A stretch of DNA of 10,983 nt, taken from assembly GCF_000611645.1 (NCBI RefSeq), contig NW_014011642.1, positions 1 to 10,983 on the forward strand, written 5' to 3'. This stretch comes from Monoraphidium neglectum (taxonomy: Eukaryota > Chlorophyta > Chlorophyceae > Sphaeropleales > Selenastraceae). This document shows, piece by piece, positions 1-8,464 of the stretch. The position numbers were made by a program, and so were the translations under genes. Under the pieces are notes generated by a model that was given only the letters and a program-made list of their open reading frames with translations, was not told the origin of the DNA and did no database searches. Each line of letters begins with the position of its first letter. Position 1 is the stretch's first letter.

Positions 1-6
1 GAATTC

Positions 7-38
7 CCGAGGTCCAGGGCCAAATGCACGGACCTCGG
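7..38. repeat. Short inverted repeat at the left edge (9-bp stem, 14-nt loop)
   Basis: CCGAGGTCC at 7-15 pairs perfectly with GGACCTCGG at 30-38. No coding frame or mobile-element gene is clearly attached to it. It starts just after a GAATTC site at 1-6. Confidence 0.5.
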
Positions 39-145
39 TGGGTCCACGGAGTCAAATTCCACCTCTCGGTGGCGTGCCGGGCGCTGGCAGGCCAGGGGTG
101 CCGGGAACGGCCATTCGGAGATCGCTCTGACCGCCTTGCACGCAC

Positions 146-497
146 CTCACACCCGTGCCGGACCACGAAGTGCCACAGCGTGCGCAGCAAACATGTCAGC
201 CATATGGTGAGCCATCCTTCCACGATGTCCGACACGCCCGCCGGCCCGCGGCGCCACGCCCGCCACCTGGCCTGGTGCTTTGCTTTGCCCTATCAGTGCG
301 GCGTCAGGCCATCCGGCTCGACGTGTCCCATGGCGGGGACCGAGCGCAGGGCCTCCATTCGGCCTTGCTGGTCGCTTTCGGTGGCAGGGCCGCTGCTGAT
401 GGACATAAAAGACTCTTCAAGGCCATCAGGGGCTAGATGCTTTGGGTCAACATCTGCCTGAACTTCTCGTGAGGCACGCGCACAATGTACTCGCTAG
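146..497 (-). other. Coding-like fragments, possible fourth minus-strand gene or relic
   Basis: Three short minus-strand stretches look more like protein than background. One runs 497-426 between an in-frame TAG upstream of AGCGAG and a TAG (YIVRVPHEKFRQMLTQS). One, in another frame, runs about 457-293 to TGA (DPKHLAPDGLEESFMSISSG, then QQGRMEALRSVPAMGHVEPD). One runs about 270-146 (SDIVEGWLTIWLT, LLRTLWHFVVRHGCE) and ends at a donor-like GAG/GTGCGTG. They do not join with sensible introns, because the gaps are too short, and I recognise no family. They may be exons of a gene continuing to the left, a frame-broken relic, or chance readings of GC-rich DNA. Confidence 0.25.
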
Positions 498-631
498 TTC
501 GGTTTATGGCTCACTGGTGTGGAGTGATCCTGCATTATTTTGTTGGCAGCAAGCATTTAACCTGTAACCTCCTGGAGGATATTGTTGGCACCAAGCAAAG
601 GCAGGATCACACAACAAAGGACGTGGAGATG

Positions 632-654
632 CCGAGTGTCATGTCGGCACTCGG
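632..654. repeat. Short inverted repeat (7-bp stem, 9-nt loop)
   Basis: CCGAGTG at 632-638 is complementary to CACTCGG at 648-654. The loop TCATGTCGG itself can compete in pairing. In the direction of the MYB transcript it comes directly after the second TGTAA. Confidence 0.5.
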
Positions 655-657
655 TGT

Positions 658-662
658 TTACA
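658..662 (-). promoter_or_regulatory. Candidate TGTAA poly(A) signal of the MYB gene (second)
   Basis: TGTAA on the minus strand, followed within a few bases by an inverted repeat at 654-632. See the separate entry for that repeat. Confidence 0.35.
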
Positions 663-713
663 CACGCAATGGAGGTACTGTAGCTGCACATTACTTGATT
701 TTCCACATCCTGC

Positions 714-718
714 TTACA
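714..718 (-). promoter_or_regulatory. Candidate TGTAA poly(A) signal of the MYB gene (first of two)
   Basis: TGTAA on the minus strand about 140 nt past the MYB stop. A second copy lies at 662-658, about 196 nt past the stop. Either would give a short 3' UTR; I cannot tell which is used. Confidence 0.45.
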
Positions 719-857
719 GACAGGGGTGGCCGTGCTCCTCAGCATAGGTTAGTCGATACAACATGGCTGCACCACAAGCTTAGCTCCTCGCTGCAACAGT
801 AATGACCCACAATTGAATTTCCAAGCACATGTTATGTAAGCCACCTGATAGAACGGA

Positions 858-3546
858 TTATGAGCCCTCCATCACTTTGCCACCGGCTGAACTACTGGTG
901 ATGCTATGACTGCCACTGTTGCCAGCATGATCACCGCCACCACCTCCGCTGCTGCCATTGCCGCAGCCTCCTCCATCACCGCTGATGCCCTTGCCGCTGC
1001 TGCCAACGGGACCGTCCTCCTCCTCGTTGTTTGCGCCATCCTCGTCGCTATCCCCGCCCACCATCGCCAGCAGCATTGCTGCATGCACCTCCACTTCACT
1101 CAGCACCTTGGCCGGCTGCCGAGCTGGTGACGTTGGCGCCGCCGGCTCAAGGGCCGCCGCAGACTGAGGGGGCAGGGCAGCGCCGGCCAGTGCAACTGCT
1201 GGGCGCTGCCCTGACCCTTGATCGCCTCTGCCCCAAAATCGCGTGCATGCGTCCCTCTCAACAGCCTGTCGCTTGGCTGCATGAAAGTGCTGTTGCGCGC
1301 CGCTCGCCATCGCCTCCACGCGCCTTTTGTGGGGGCAGCAGTCAGGGGGCTCTGCAGCCCAGGCAGCCTCGAGCTGGTGCTGCCGTTGGTCGCCCAGCTG
1401 TGTATCTTGTTGCTGCTGTTGATGCTGCTGGTGCTGGTGCTGGTGCTGGTGCTGCGGCGGCGGCTGCTGAGCGGCCACTGCAATCGACATGCCAGCGACC
1501 ACACCCAGCCGCACGCGCAGGTGCTCCAGCGCAAGCCGCATGCCGCCGTCGCCAGCATCCCCGACGCAGCTGTCCGCAAGCGCATGCAGCTCATCCGCTG
1601 CGGCACGCAGAACCGTGGGTGTAGGGCCGCGCGACGCCAGGGCTGCCAGCAACGGCAGCACGACAACCGTCTCTGCCTGCTCCCGCACCCCTGCAGCTCC
1701 CTCCAATATGCTGCTAGTCAACAGGCCCGTGGTGCCGCCTCCGCCAGCTGCTGCCGTAGTTGCTGCTGCTGCTGCCGCCATCGCTGCCATCCCAGGGCTT
1801 GTGGCCAGCGCAGCCGCCACCATTGGTGTTTCTTCCGTGAAGTGCGCCTGCGGTGACGGCATCTGCGACATCACATGTTGCGCCTGCTGCTGCTGCTGCT
1901 GCTGTTGCTGCAGCGGGTGCTGGAGTGGCAGCTGGTGCACTTGGGGCAGCTGCGCGGCCAGGCCAGTCAATGCAGCTGCTGCGTCAAATGATGCCTGCCT
2001 GAACTGCCCTAGCCCGCCGTCACTGGTGCTGCTTAGTGGGGCCCCTGCCTTCATGCTCTTCATGGCTCGATCCCCCTTGGCTGTTCCGTCGCTGGTGCTG
2101 TTGTCGCCGCTGCCTGGTGCATCCTCCTTGGCCTGCAGTGACACAGCAACCAGGCAGCCCTCCTGCTCCGGTTGGCTGCCACCATCCTGCTGCTGCTGCG
2201 GCGGTTCATGCTGTTGCTGTGGGAGCTGTCCTGTCCCCGCTGCTGCACCTGCTGCCATTCGCTCTGCGAGGTGCTGCAGCTGCACCAGCACGGCCGTAAA
2301 TGCCACGTCATAAGGGTGGCCACGACTGGCCAGCTCTGTGGCTGCCACGTCTGGCGCCATGGCAGCGCCGGCCTGTGACGCCAGGAGCTCAGCCGCTGCG
2401 TCCTGCGCCGATATCAGCACCTCTGGAGGGTACAACGGGTAAGCCACGCCGTGACAGCCGTTGTCGCCGCCCGACACCGTGCCGCCCATGCCCTCACCGT
2501 CCACCGCCTCGCTATCAGAGCCGCCGCCCCCGGCTGCAAGCGCAAGCCGCGGCGGTGACAGCCCGCCTGGCGCGGGTGCCATTGCAGCGCGGCCCATGGA
2601 GAGGCCGTGGGTGAGCTGGTAGCGCTGCAGGGGGCTGCGATGGTGGTCATCCCACGGCATTTTCTTGCGCAGGGTGCAATTCCTGGCAGGGGGGAAATTG
2701 GTGTTGCAAGCGTGCATATTGGGCAATGGTGAAGAGTGGCTGGTGGACTGGTGTATTGTGGCAGTGCGGTGGCATTGACCAGGCACATTCAGTCAATCAT
2801 CGACTCGCTTCTCTGCTTTCGGCGCGTGACAGTGCTGATATCGCGTCTGGGCGCACAAGCGCAAACTGGCCCGCGTGCAAACAAGCTCACACATACACGC
2901 GCTGTTGTCTTGGCGAGCGGGCGCATGCACACGCGCGCGTGCGTGCGTCCGCACTCCATCACGCATGTCGCACCAACCCACGCACCAGTGGTTCTTGATA
3001 TCTGTCTCCGTGCGGCCAGGCAGATGCTTCGCTATCTTGGACCACGAGTTGCCCATCTGCTGGTGGCGTCCCACCAGCGTCTCCTCCTCCTCCCAGGTCC
3101 AGGGGCCGCGCTTGAGGCCGGGCTTCAGGTGGTGCATGTAGCGGCCACGGCACTGCTTGGCGGTGCGGCCGCTGCCCTCGTAGCCAAGCGCCCTGCTGAC
3201 CTCCCTGGCCACGGCCATCCAGTTCTTGTCGCCAGCGCGCTCGACGGCTCTGTTGGGTTCATTTGATCAGCCAGGGTAGTTGGGTGCGGTGGGGGCAGTG
3301 GGGAGGGGTAATTGTCATGCAAGCTGGGTACACAGGCATTTGCGACAACCGCAGACAACACGCCAACGCGGCAAAGGGCGACAGGGCCCGGGGGGGGGGG
3401 GGCTGCCCCCAACAGCAACACAGTCAATCGCTGTTTTTGCACCACACGGCTGCAGCTGTTCTGGTGTGCACCGGCCACCTTGGTCCCACGCACTTGCGCA
3501 GGGCTTCATCCTCCTCGGCCTTCCACGTTCCCTTGAACTCGGCCAT
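858..3546 (-). CDS. Two-repeat (R2R3-like) MYB transcription factor with long Gln/Ala/Gly-rich tail, 3 exons
   Basis: Exons are 3546-3494, 3249-2986 and 2682-858 (53+264+1825 nt, 713 aa, stop TAA). Both introns (244 and 303 nt) have the donor GTGCGTGGG and CAG acceptors, and phases fit. ATG at 3546 follows an in-frame upstream TGA. The joined protein has repeat 1 at residues 8-55 (W8, W28, Y55; GRTAKQCRGRY) and repeat 2 at 68-106 (W68, W87, W106; LPGRTETDIKNHW), then NCTLRKK. Splicing rebuilds LRKAVERAG across intron 1 and NHWNCTLRKK across intron 2, which is strong support. Known of the family: sequence-specific DNA binding in the nucleus. Repeat 1 has about 8 extra residues before GRTAKQC and Tyr in place of the third Trp. 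The rest is low complexity: Gln-rich near 267, polyGln near 370, His-Gln near 515-533, a KRR cluster near 560, an acidic patch near 652-666 and a Gly/Ser end. Target genes cannot be inferred. Confidence 0.9.
2921..2948. repeat. 28-nt perfect alternating purine-pyrimidine tract in MYB intron 2
   Basis: Every base from 2921 to 2948 alternates purine/pyrimidine, mainly GC, CA and GT steps. It sits 37 nt inside the intron from its donor at 2985. Such tracts can adopt left-handed DNA; any role here is inference. Confidence 0.8.
3390..3402. repeat. G13 homopolymer in MYB intron 1 (C13 on the transcribed sense)
   Basis: Thirteen G in a row on the plus strand, inside the 3493-3250 intron. Run length in such tracts is often uncertain in sequence data. 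Confidence 0.85.
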
Positions 3547-4994
3547 TGCCGGCTTACGGCATGCACCTCAACGCCTGCTGTGCCTTGATGCTCCTGCGCA
3601 ATCTGTCGCACGGGCGCCACCAGCGTTGTGCGCGGCAACCACCGCTGTGAGGTGCAGGTGCCGAGTGAGCGTATGGCACAAAGCAGTGTGTCTTCCATCT
3701 GCGCCATCACTCATGCACTGAGGTCACGCAGAGCCCCGCGTGGCGGCGGCACGTTTGAAGGGGGGGCGTGGGCTGCGATCACACACCAGGTGCTGCGTGT
3801 CTGACAGCAGATCGTGCGACAGTAAGTCATCATGGCAAGCCATACGTGCGCAGTAGCTATATGTGCGTCCCAGAAGGCTCGACACACACCAGCAGTGCTT
3901 CGTCATGAGCCCCCGGACCCCGTGCGGGGCCATGGCTAAAGACCACTCACCCTCAGCGAGCCTTGCGCGCGCAGCTGAATCGCATCCTGTACTGTATCGG
4001 ACAAGCCAAGTTGCGCTTCGCCCGTGTCAGGTAGTCGTTCGTTGCTTTGTGTATTTGAGTTTTCTGCTGCCTCAGACATTACGACGGTTCATACTTACAT
4101 AATCAAGGCGCTAGATACCGTAGTTTAATCTTAAAAAGCCGCTCGCACCCGTCGCAGGGAGGCCCGAGTGTTATCAAATGTTTCCTTTCACATTACTCCT
4201 ACCAAATACTTTACCCTTAGTTGCAACACCGGTGAAGCGGGTACTGGCAGAATCGCTTTGAGCACATTGCTGCTTGCCACATCTGCTGTGCACGGTCGAC
4301 GGTGGTGACCATTCTAGGCGCCCCTTAGTATCTATAACGGTGTATCAATGAAGTCCGGTGGACGGGATAAGGGCGGGCAGGGATACCCACTCGCTTTGTG
4401 CAAACCGCTGCATGCCACATTTGCCGCGTGGGTGTCTACGGTGGTGGGCTCCTCCAGTCACAGCAGAGTAATGACGTGCTCCCCACTGCATGCATGCGAC
4501 TTTGGTTGTATATATTGTATCATGGATGCAGTGACAAGGATCTAGTCACAGTGTGGCGCCACCAATGTGCCCTGCTTATTAATACCGCAGAATGGGCGGG
4601 CACGTTGCCAAGCACCCTGTGGGAGAGAGGACTGTACAGTGGGCAGGGCGGGAAGTGTCGATCAAACATCTGGTGGGAGGTTGTGTGCGCGTGAATGGAT
4701 GCGTCGGCGAAGGGAGGACGCGACGGACGTGTGTACTGTGTGTCGCCCAGGTGGCTGCAGCCCATAGTTGAGAAATGGGGGCGAGGGTGGTTGGACAGCT
4801 GACGCCCGTGTAAAGCTTGGCATGGTTGTCGATTGTGTACCTACTCACGCAGGGGCACCTTGTTAGTCTGGAATGTATGATTGCAGGTTGCAGACGGTGC
4901 ACGCCGCGCTGCTGCAGGGGTCGGGAGCTGAATGGCGTGTCCGACACTCAGCAGAATGGATATGGTGGGCATGGTTGCGCCGCTATTTAACATG
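3547..4994. other. Gene-free interval: MYB upstream region and far 3' flank of the TraB gene
   Basis: No frame on either strand in this 1.4-kb stretch carries a motif or splice pattern I can support. Its right part may be 3' UTR of the TraB gene and its left part the promoter and 5' UTR of the MYB gene. AT-rich patches occur near 4090-4140 and 4500-4520 (GTATATATTGTATC), but no TATA box can be assigned with confidence. It contains the diverged duplication listed separately. Confidence 0.55.
4253..4446. repeat. Diverged direct duplication, copies at 4253-4307 and 4391-4446
   Basis: Both copies start TCGCTTTG, share GCTGC-TTGCCACAT or GCTGCATGCCACAT and end CGGTGGTG, with mismatches and one indel between. 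Some similarity extends left (CCGGTG...GGCAG at 4229-4250 and CCGGTG...GGGCAG at 4355-4380). The spacing is about 138 bp. No coding frame is preserved. Confidence 0.6.
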
Positions 4995-4998
4995 CTGC

Positions 4999-5000
<2 letters not shown>

Positions 5001-5096
<96 letters not shown>
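5001..5096. repeat. Perfect (CTG)32 / (CAG)32 trinucleotide repeat
   Basis: Thirty-two uninterrupted CTG units on the plus strand, 96 nt, bounded by CCG and AAAAA. On the strand of the surrounding genes it reads CAG and begins 152 nt after the TraB stop codon, so it probably lies in that gene's 3' UTR or just beyond. It could be read as polyGln, polySer or polyAla, but no supported exon includes it. Confidence 0.95.
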
Positions 5097-5246
5097 AAAA
5101 ACCATCGACAGGACGGCGATGCCACAGCCCACACGCTGCTCGAGCGGCGGCATTGGGATGGCTCTGCTTGCGCGCCGTCAGCTGAGTTTGACAACCCCTC
5201 ATGGCCCCCGCTATCGTGCGTCACACGTCGCCACAGCGTCGCGCAG

Positions 5247-5251
5247 GTTAC
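5247..5251 (-). promoter_or_regulatory. TGTAA overlapping the TraB stop codon
   Basis: The end of the gene reads GCC TTG TAA CC, so the stop codon is part of a TGTAA pentamer. This is the only TGTAA on this strand between the stop and about 4095. Use as a poly(A) signal is doubtful, since it would leave almost no 3' UTR. Confidence 0.25.
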
Positions 5252-6777
5252 AAGGCGCCTGTGATCCACAGCCAGGCAAGGTATGCCGCGCCACCAACGA
5301 GAATCTCGACAGCAAGCCGCTGCGCAGCCTCCTGCCTGCGTACGCTTCTTCGATTCTTGCCCCCCACAAGATCAGAAAAACGCAGAGCACGGTTGTCATG
5401 CCGCAGCGCATACACCACGCCCTTGCATGGAAGGGATGTAGGTGGGTGGAGGAGCCAGACTCAGGTTGAAGCCCTTGTGCCACCTAACTAGGCTGGTCAA
5501 ATACCGGTCAACACGAGGCAGCTCCACCAGCCGACCAGCCCTGCCCAGCCAGCAATGCAGCAGCTGCAAGGCAACAACGCGCAGTGTTGCAGGCCGGCGC
5601 TCCCTCACCTGCAGGTGGCCCTTCCCGATGACCCCTACCACGCGGCTGGTGCCGTTAACTGCCTTGCTGCGCTTGAGGGACCACGCCAGGTAAAGGTCGC
5701 GCTCCGCCACCTGCTCAGATGGTATCAGGCACAGCACAGCCGACTGTGATAATACAGCCCTCCCGTTTGCTGAACAGATTGCCACACATGAAACATGCGG
5801 CTGCGGGGATGTTGTGTACAGCCCAGCCCATGCCAACGCAGCCGCGCCTGCACCCGTTTGCCATCCGCACCAGTGGCGATATAAGATCAGGGTAGCGGGT
5901 GCTCCACTGTGCAAACATTGAGTTGACTGCACCGTCCTGCTTGAGGGCCTCCACCAGCTGTGCGGCGCCATCAGTCGAGGCATGCGCAGGGCGGCTTGGT
6001 CAGGCAGGCGGCGGTAACGCAGTGTAGCAACCACCGGGTGGCACTCCACAGAGCAAGCAGGCCACGGCTGCGGTCCCACCAGCCGCACCCACGCCCCAAG
6101 CGGTCGCACGTCCGCACCTCTGCACTGAGCTCCGGTGGCAGCGGCGCCGCCGCTGCACGAGCCAGTTCTGCCAGCAGTGTCGCCCGCCGCCGCCAGCTGA
6201 GCGCATCCCATGCGCGCTGCAGCGTGATCTCCACCGGCCGATCGCCCAGCACCAGCTGCGCACCAACTGCGTCCGCCGCCACGGCTGCCGCTGCAAACTC
6301 GGCACCAGCCTTCACCCCCAGACGATCTGCGTGGCAGAGGGTGGAGGTTCAGGTTGGGAGTAGGAACTGACTTGCCACTCAGGACACGGACAGGACACGG
6401 AAATTGCAGTCTTATTGCACCAGCTATCCAACTCAGGCGCCCGGATCTCGCACACCATGCACTGGTTCCCCCCACGATTGGGCCGTTGCAGCACAAATGC
6501 AATGGCTGTGACGCCTGCCCACCTGCTGCCCTCCGTGCACCAAGCGCCAGCAATAGCCGCAGCACCAGCCCGCTCTGCCCACCCTGGCTCAGGGCGCGCT
6601 GCATAGCTTCTGCAAAGCTGGAGCCCGACAACGCCAACGGGTTGCTGGCGCTGCCCTGGGCCAATGGGGTTGCCCTGCCAGGACTGGCCACCTGGGCACC
6701 GCGCTGCTGATCTAGCTGCTGCTCCTCAAAACTGCCTTCTGCCGTTGCGTCCCGCTCTGGTGCCTGGCCGCCAGGCA

Positions 6778-6817
<40 letters not shown>

Positions 6818-7563
6818 CTGCTGCTGCGCTTGTCCGCCTGTTTCTGAGCTGCCGCTGGTGTGCAGCAGAGCCGTCCGGCTCCTGCACAACTCCACCACCA
6901 CGCACTCGGGTTGCACTACCTGGTGACCCAGAATTGATACCGCGAGATGGAATGCATGGTCAGCCTGCATGCGAACATGCACACTACTCTGCACAGTGCA
7001 CAGGCAGGTGCTGCGTGCCGCCCCCGAGGTCGGCTCAAATCCAGGCCCACACCCGCCCTGTTGAGTCCACAACAAGCCGCCGCACCTCGACAACCCGTCG
7101 CACGTCCTCAGCGCTCTTGGAGCTGACGTGCGCAGTGCCCACGATGAACACAAGCTCGGGTTCGCGATACCTGTCAAGTGAAGCCGCTAGTGGTTGACAA
7201 GCATGCGACCCAGCAGAGCTGCTAATCTTGCAGTGCCTCGTGGTGGCGCCTATGACAAGCGTCGTGTGAGAATACCTGCACAGATGCCCCAGCTATCAGA
7301 TCACCCGAACAGCAGTGGCGTCAGCCGCGCACCCGTCTGTCCGCCGCTCCACATAGCTGTCTGGACGCCGGTGAACGACCAGAACGCCTGCGGGGCATGG
7401 CGGTCCGCATTTGTCAAGGCAGGTTATGATGCTGGTAAGTAAAGTTCTGGCACTGCTATGCCTGGCTGGTAGTGTCCCGGAGCCGTTCATCCGGGGCCCG
7501 CTGCAAGCGCACTGTGCCCTGTGGCACCCACTGCTTGCCAACGCCGTCTCTGCTCTGATCCAT
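5248..7563 (-). CDS. TraB/PrgY-family (TIKI-like fold) protein, membrane-anchored, polyGln-containing, about 8 exons
   Basis: Model exons: 7563-7513, 7387-7305, 7170-7086, 6919-6523, 6326-6118, 5957-5871, 5710-5609, 5421-5248 (1188 nt, 395 aa, stop TAA). Introns are 125-196 nt, and all phases agree. From exon 3 on, the family motifs appear in order: FIVGTAHVSS (GX2H, 56-59), VVVELCRSR (E83, R88), LVLGDRP (233-236), ERDLYLAWSLKRSK (307-320) and GVIGKGH (second GX2H, 333-336). The tail (374-395) is hydrophobic and could be a membrane anchor. Twelve Gln (109-120) and an Ala/Ser/Gln-rich stretch lie between the second and third motifs; bacterial TraB proteins are compact there as I know the family. 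Plant TraB proteins are reported at the mitochondrial outer membrane; the location here is inference. Exons 1-2 are less secure: exon 2 is supported only by phase and splice sites, and exon 1 (MDQSRDGVGK) by a donor GTGCGC and an ATGG start. An alternative start is ATG at 7804 with an Arg-rich, transit-like N-terminus. Confidence 0.82.
6779..6825. repeat. CTG/CAG repeat encoding the TraB polyGln tract
   Basis: About twelve CTG units on the plus strand, one CTT interruption and then more CTG units. It is read in the CAG (Gln) frame on the minus strand at residues 105-120 of the TraB protein. Confidence 0.85.
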
Positions 7564-8459
7564 AATGCATGTTTGAGCCCTCACCCTCCTCAACCAGGTC
7601 CATCAGCTGAGGGTAAAGTTTGCCTATGACATCTTTTGTCTCTGGCTGGATCTCAGCCCTGAAGTTGTAGCCCAGCGGCGGCCCACTGAGGGGCAATGCT
7701 GGCGCAGCGGCGGCACTGTGAGCCTGGCAGCGAAAGCGCCGCAGGTGAACTAGCGGCCAGCCGCGATGCTGCAGCACAGATGAAGTCCCACGTGTGTACC
7801 TCATCTGCAAAGAAAGACTGACGCAAGTACTCTTGGCGCAGGAGACAGCGCTTGAGACGAATTGTTTCAAGGTACCCTCGCAACGCTGCAACGAAGGTGC
7901 ATCTCAGAAGAAATGATGTCAACATAAGCAGCATGCATGTGCTCCATCACAAGCGCAGTAGCCGCGCACAGGTCAATGGGTGGACCTGATGGCCTGGTGT
8001 CACCGGCAGGATGTGCTCAGTTCGAGGCTGAGCTCAGAGCTGCCGGACTTTTGGCTGGCAGGTGTGTTCAGGGGCAACCAAGCAGATATACCAGTCCGAT
8101 CGGTCATGCGCAGAGGGTATTGCGGACAACTCTTTGCAGCAACCTGAAGAACTGTGGACGCATGTTGCGGTTTCGAACGGCTGGCGGGGGGGAGTGAACA
8201 CGGGCGGCAGCGTGCAAATAGGTTGCAAGCGGCGCCCTGCAGGGTCGAAGGGGGCTGCGGCGGCCTGGGCTGCGCGCCTAAGGCGTGCGCCTTGGGGGGA
8301 GGGACTTGATGAGGACTGTTGCGCAGGTGACCATGCCCAGCAGCAAAGCCAGGGCGTGGCAGGTCTGATGGACTATGAACAAACCAGGCCAGCTCCATCG
8401 CAACGAGTGCCCACTGCCTGATGTACACCGGGTCTGGGCCCTTGCACCACACATGCCGA
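7564..8459 (-). other. Unresolved tract upstream of the TraB gene with coding-like stretches in several minus frames
   Basis: This should hold the NHX 3' end, the TraB promoter and its 5' UTR, yet protein-like readings occur in changing minus frames. They are: a stop-free frame 8512-8003 starting NRHVWCKGPDPVYIRQWALV; about 7990-7880 with DLCAATALVMEHMHAAYVD; 7934-7653 with YLETIRLKRCLLRQEYLRQS and DEVHTWDFICAAASRLAAS; and 7804-7585 with ATG after a pyrimidine-rich CAG acceptor, MRYTRGTSSVLQHRGWPLVH and later PETKDVIGKLYPQLMDLVEE. I recognise no family and cannot connect them with introns of the size used elsewhere. Options are extra 5' exons of the TraB gene (the last stretch resembles an organelle transit peptide), a separate compact gene, a frame-broken relic, or chance. 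Confidence 0.3.
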
Positions 8460-8464
8460 TTACA
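8460..8464 (-). promoter_or_regulatory. Candidate TGTAA poly(A) signal of the NHX gene
   Basis: TGTAA on the minus strand about 150 nt past the NHX stop. TGTAA is the usual polyadenylation signal in Chlamydomonas and Volvox nuclear genes, and the spacing is ordinary. It would place the transcript end near 8445. Confidence 0.5.

Larger units (their letters stand above)
498..857. other. MYB 3' flank, no supported gene
   Basis: This stretch holds the presumed MYB 3' UTR with two TGTAA signals and one inverted repeat. It is less GC-rich than the genes. An open frame on the plus strand at 485-802 has no domain-like features, and I do not regard it as a gene. Confidence 0.6.

Noticed and set aside
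24..802. Two plus-strand open frames (24-461 and 485-802) as genes
   Set aside because: The translations are Arg/Pro/Ser/Cys-rich without domain-like segments, and the opposite strand gives better readings at 1-460. No splice or family evidence.
1031..2614. Long plus-strand open frames rich in Cys, Ala and Ser opposite the MYB tail
   Set aside because: They mirror the repeat-rich MYB exon; CAG tracts read as poly-Leu, poly-Cys or poly-Ala on the other strand.
4500..4520. GTATATATTGTATC as a TATA box
   Set aside because: It lies about 950 nt upstream of the MYB start with no supporting transcript, and AT-rich patches occur by chance in this less GC-rich interval.
4841..5269. Open frames across the CTG repeat with polySer, polyAla, polyLeu or polyCys
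   Set aside because: A perfect triplet repeat is open in all frames; the flanking residues show no family and the TraB coding region stops before it.
5396..7177. A single unspliced 593-residue minus-strand frame as one protein
   Set aside because: Only 6919-6523 of it is an exon in that frame. The TraB motifs FIVGTAHVSS, LVLGDRP and ALRFSDLVGG lie in other frames, so this frame runs through introns.
8281..8293. AAGGCG-TG-CGCCTT hairpin as a terminator
   Set aside because: A 6-bp stem with a 2-nt loop is too small to support a function, and hairpin terminators do not apply to nuclear protein genes.
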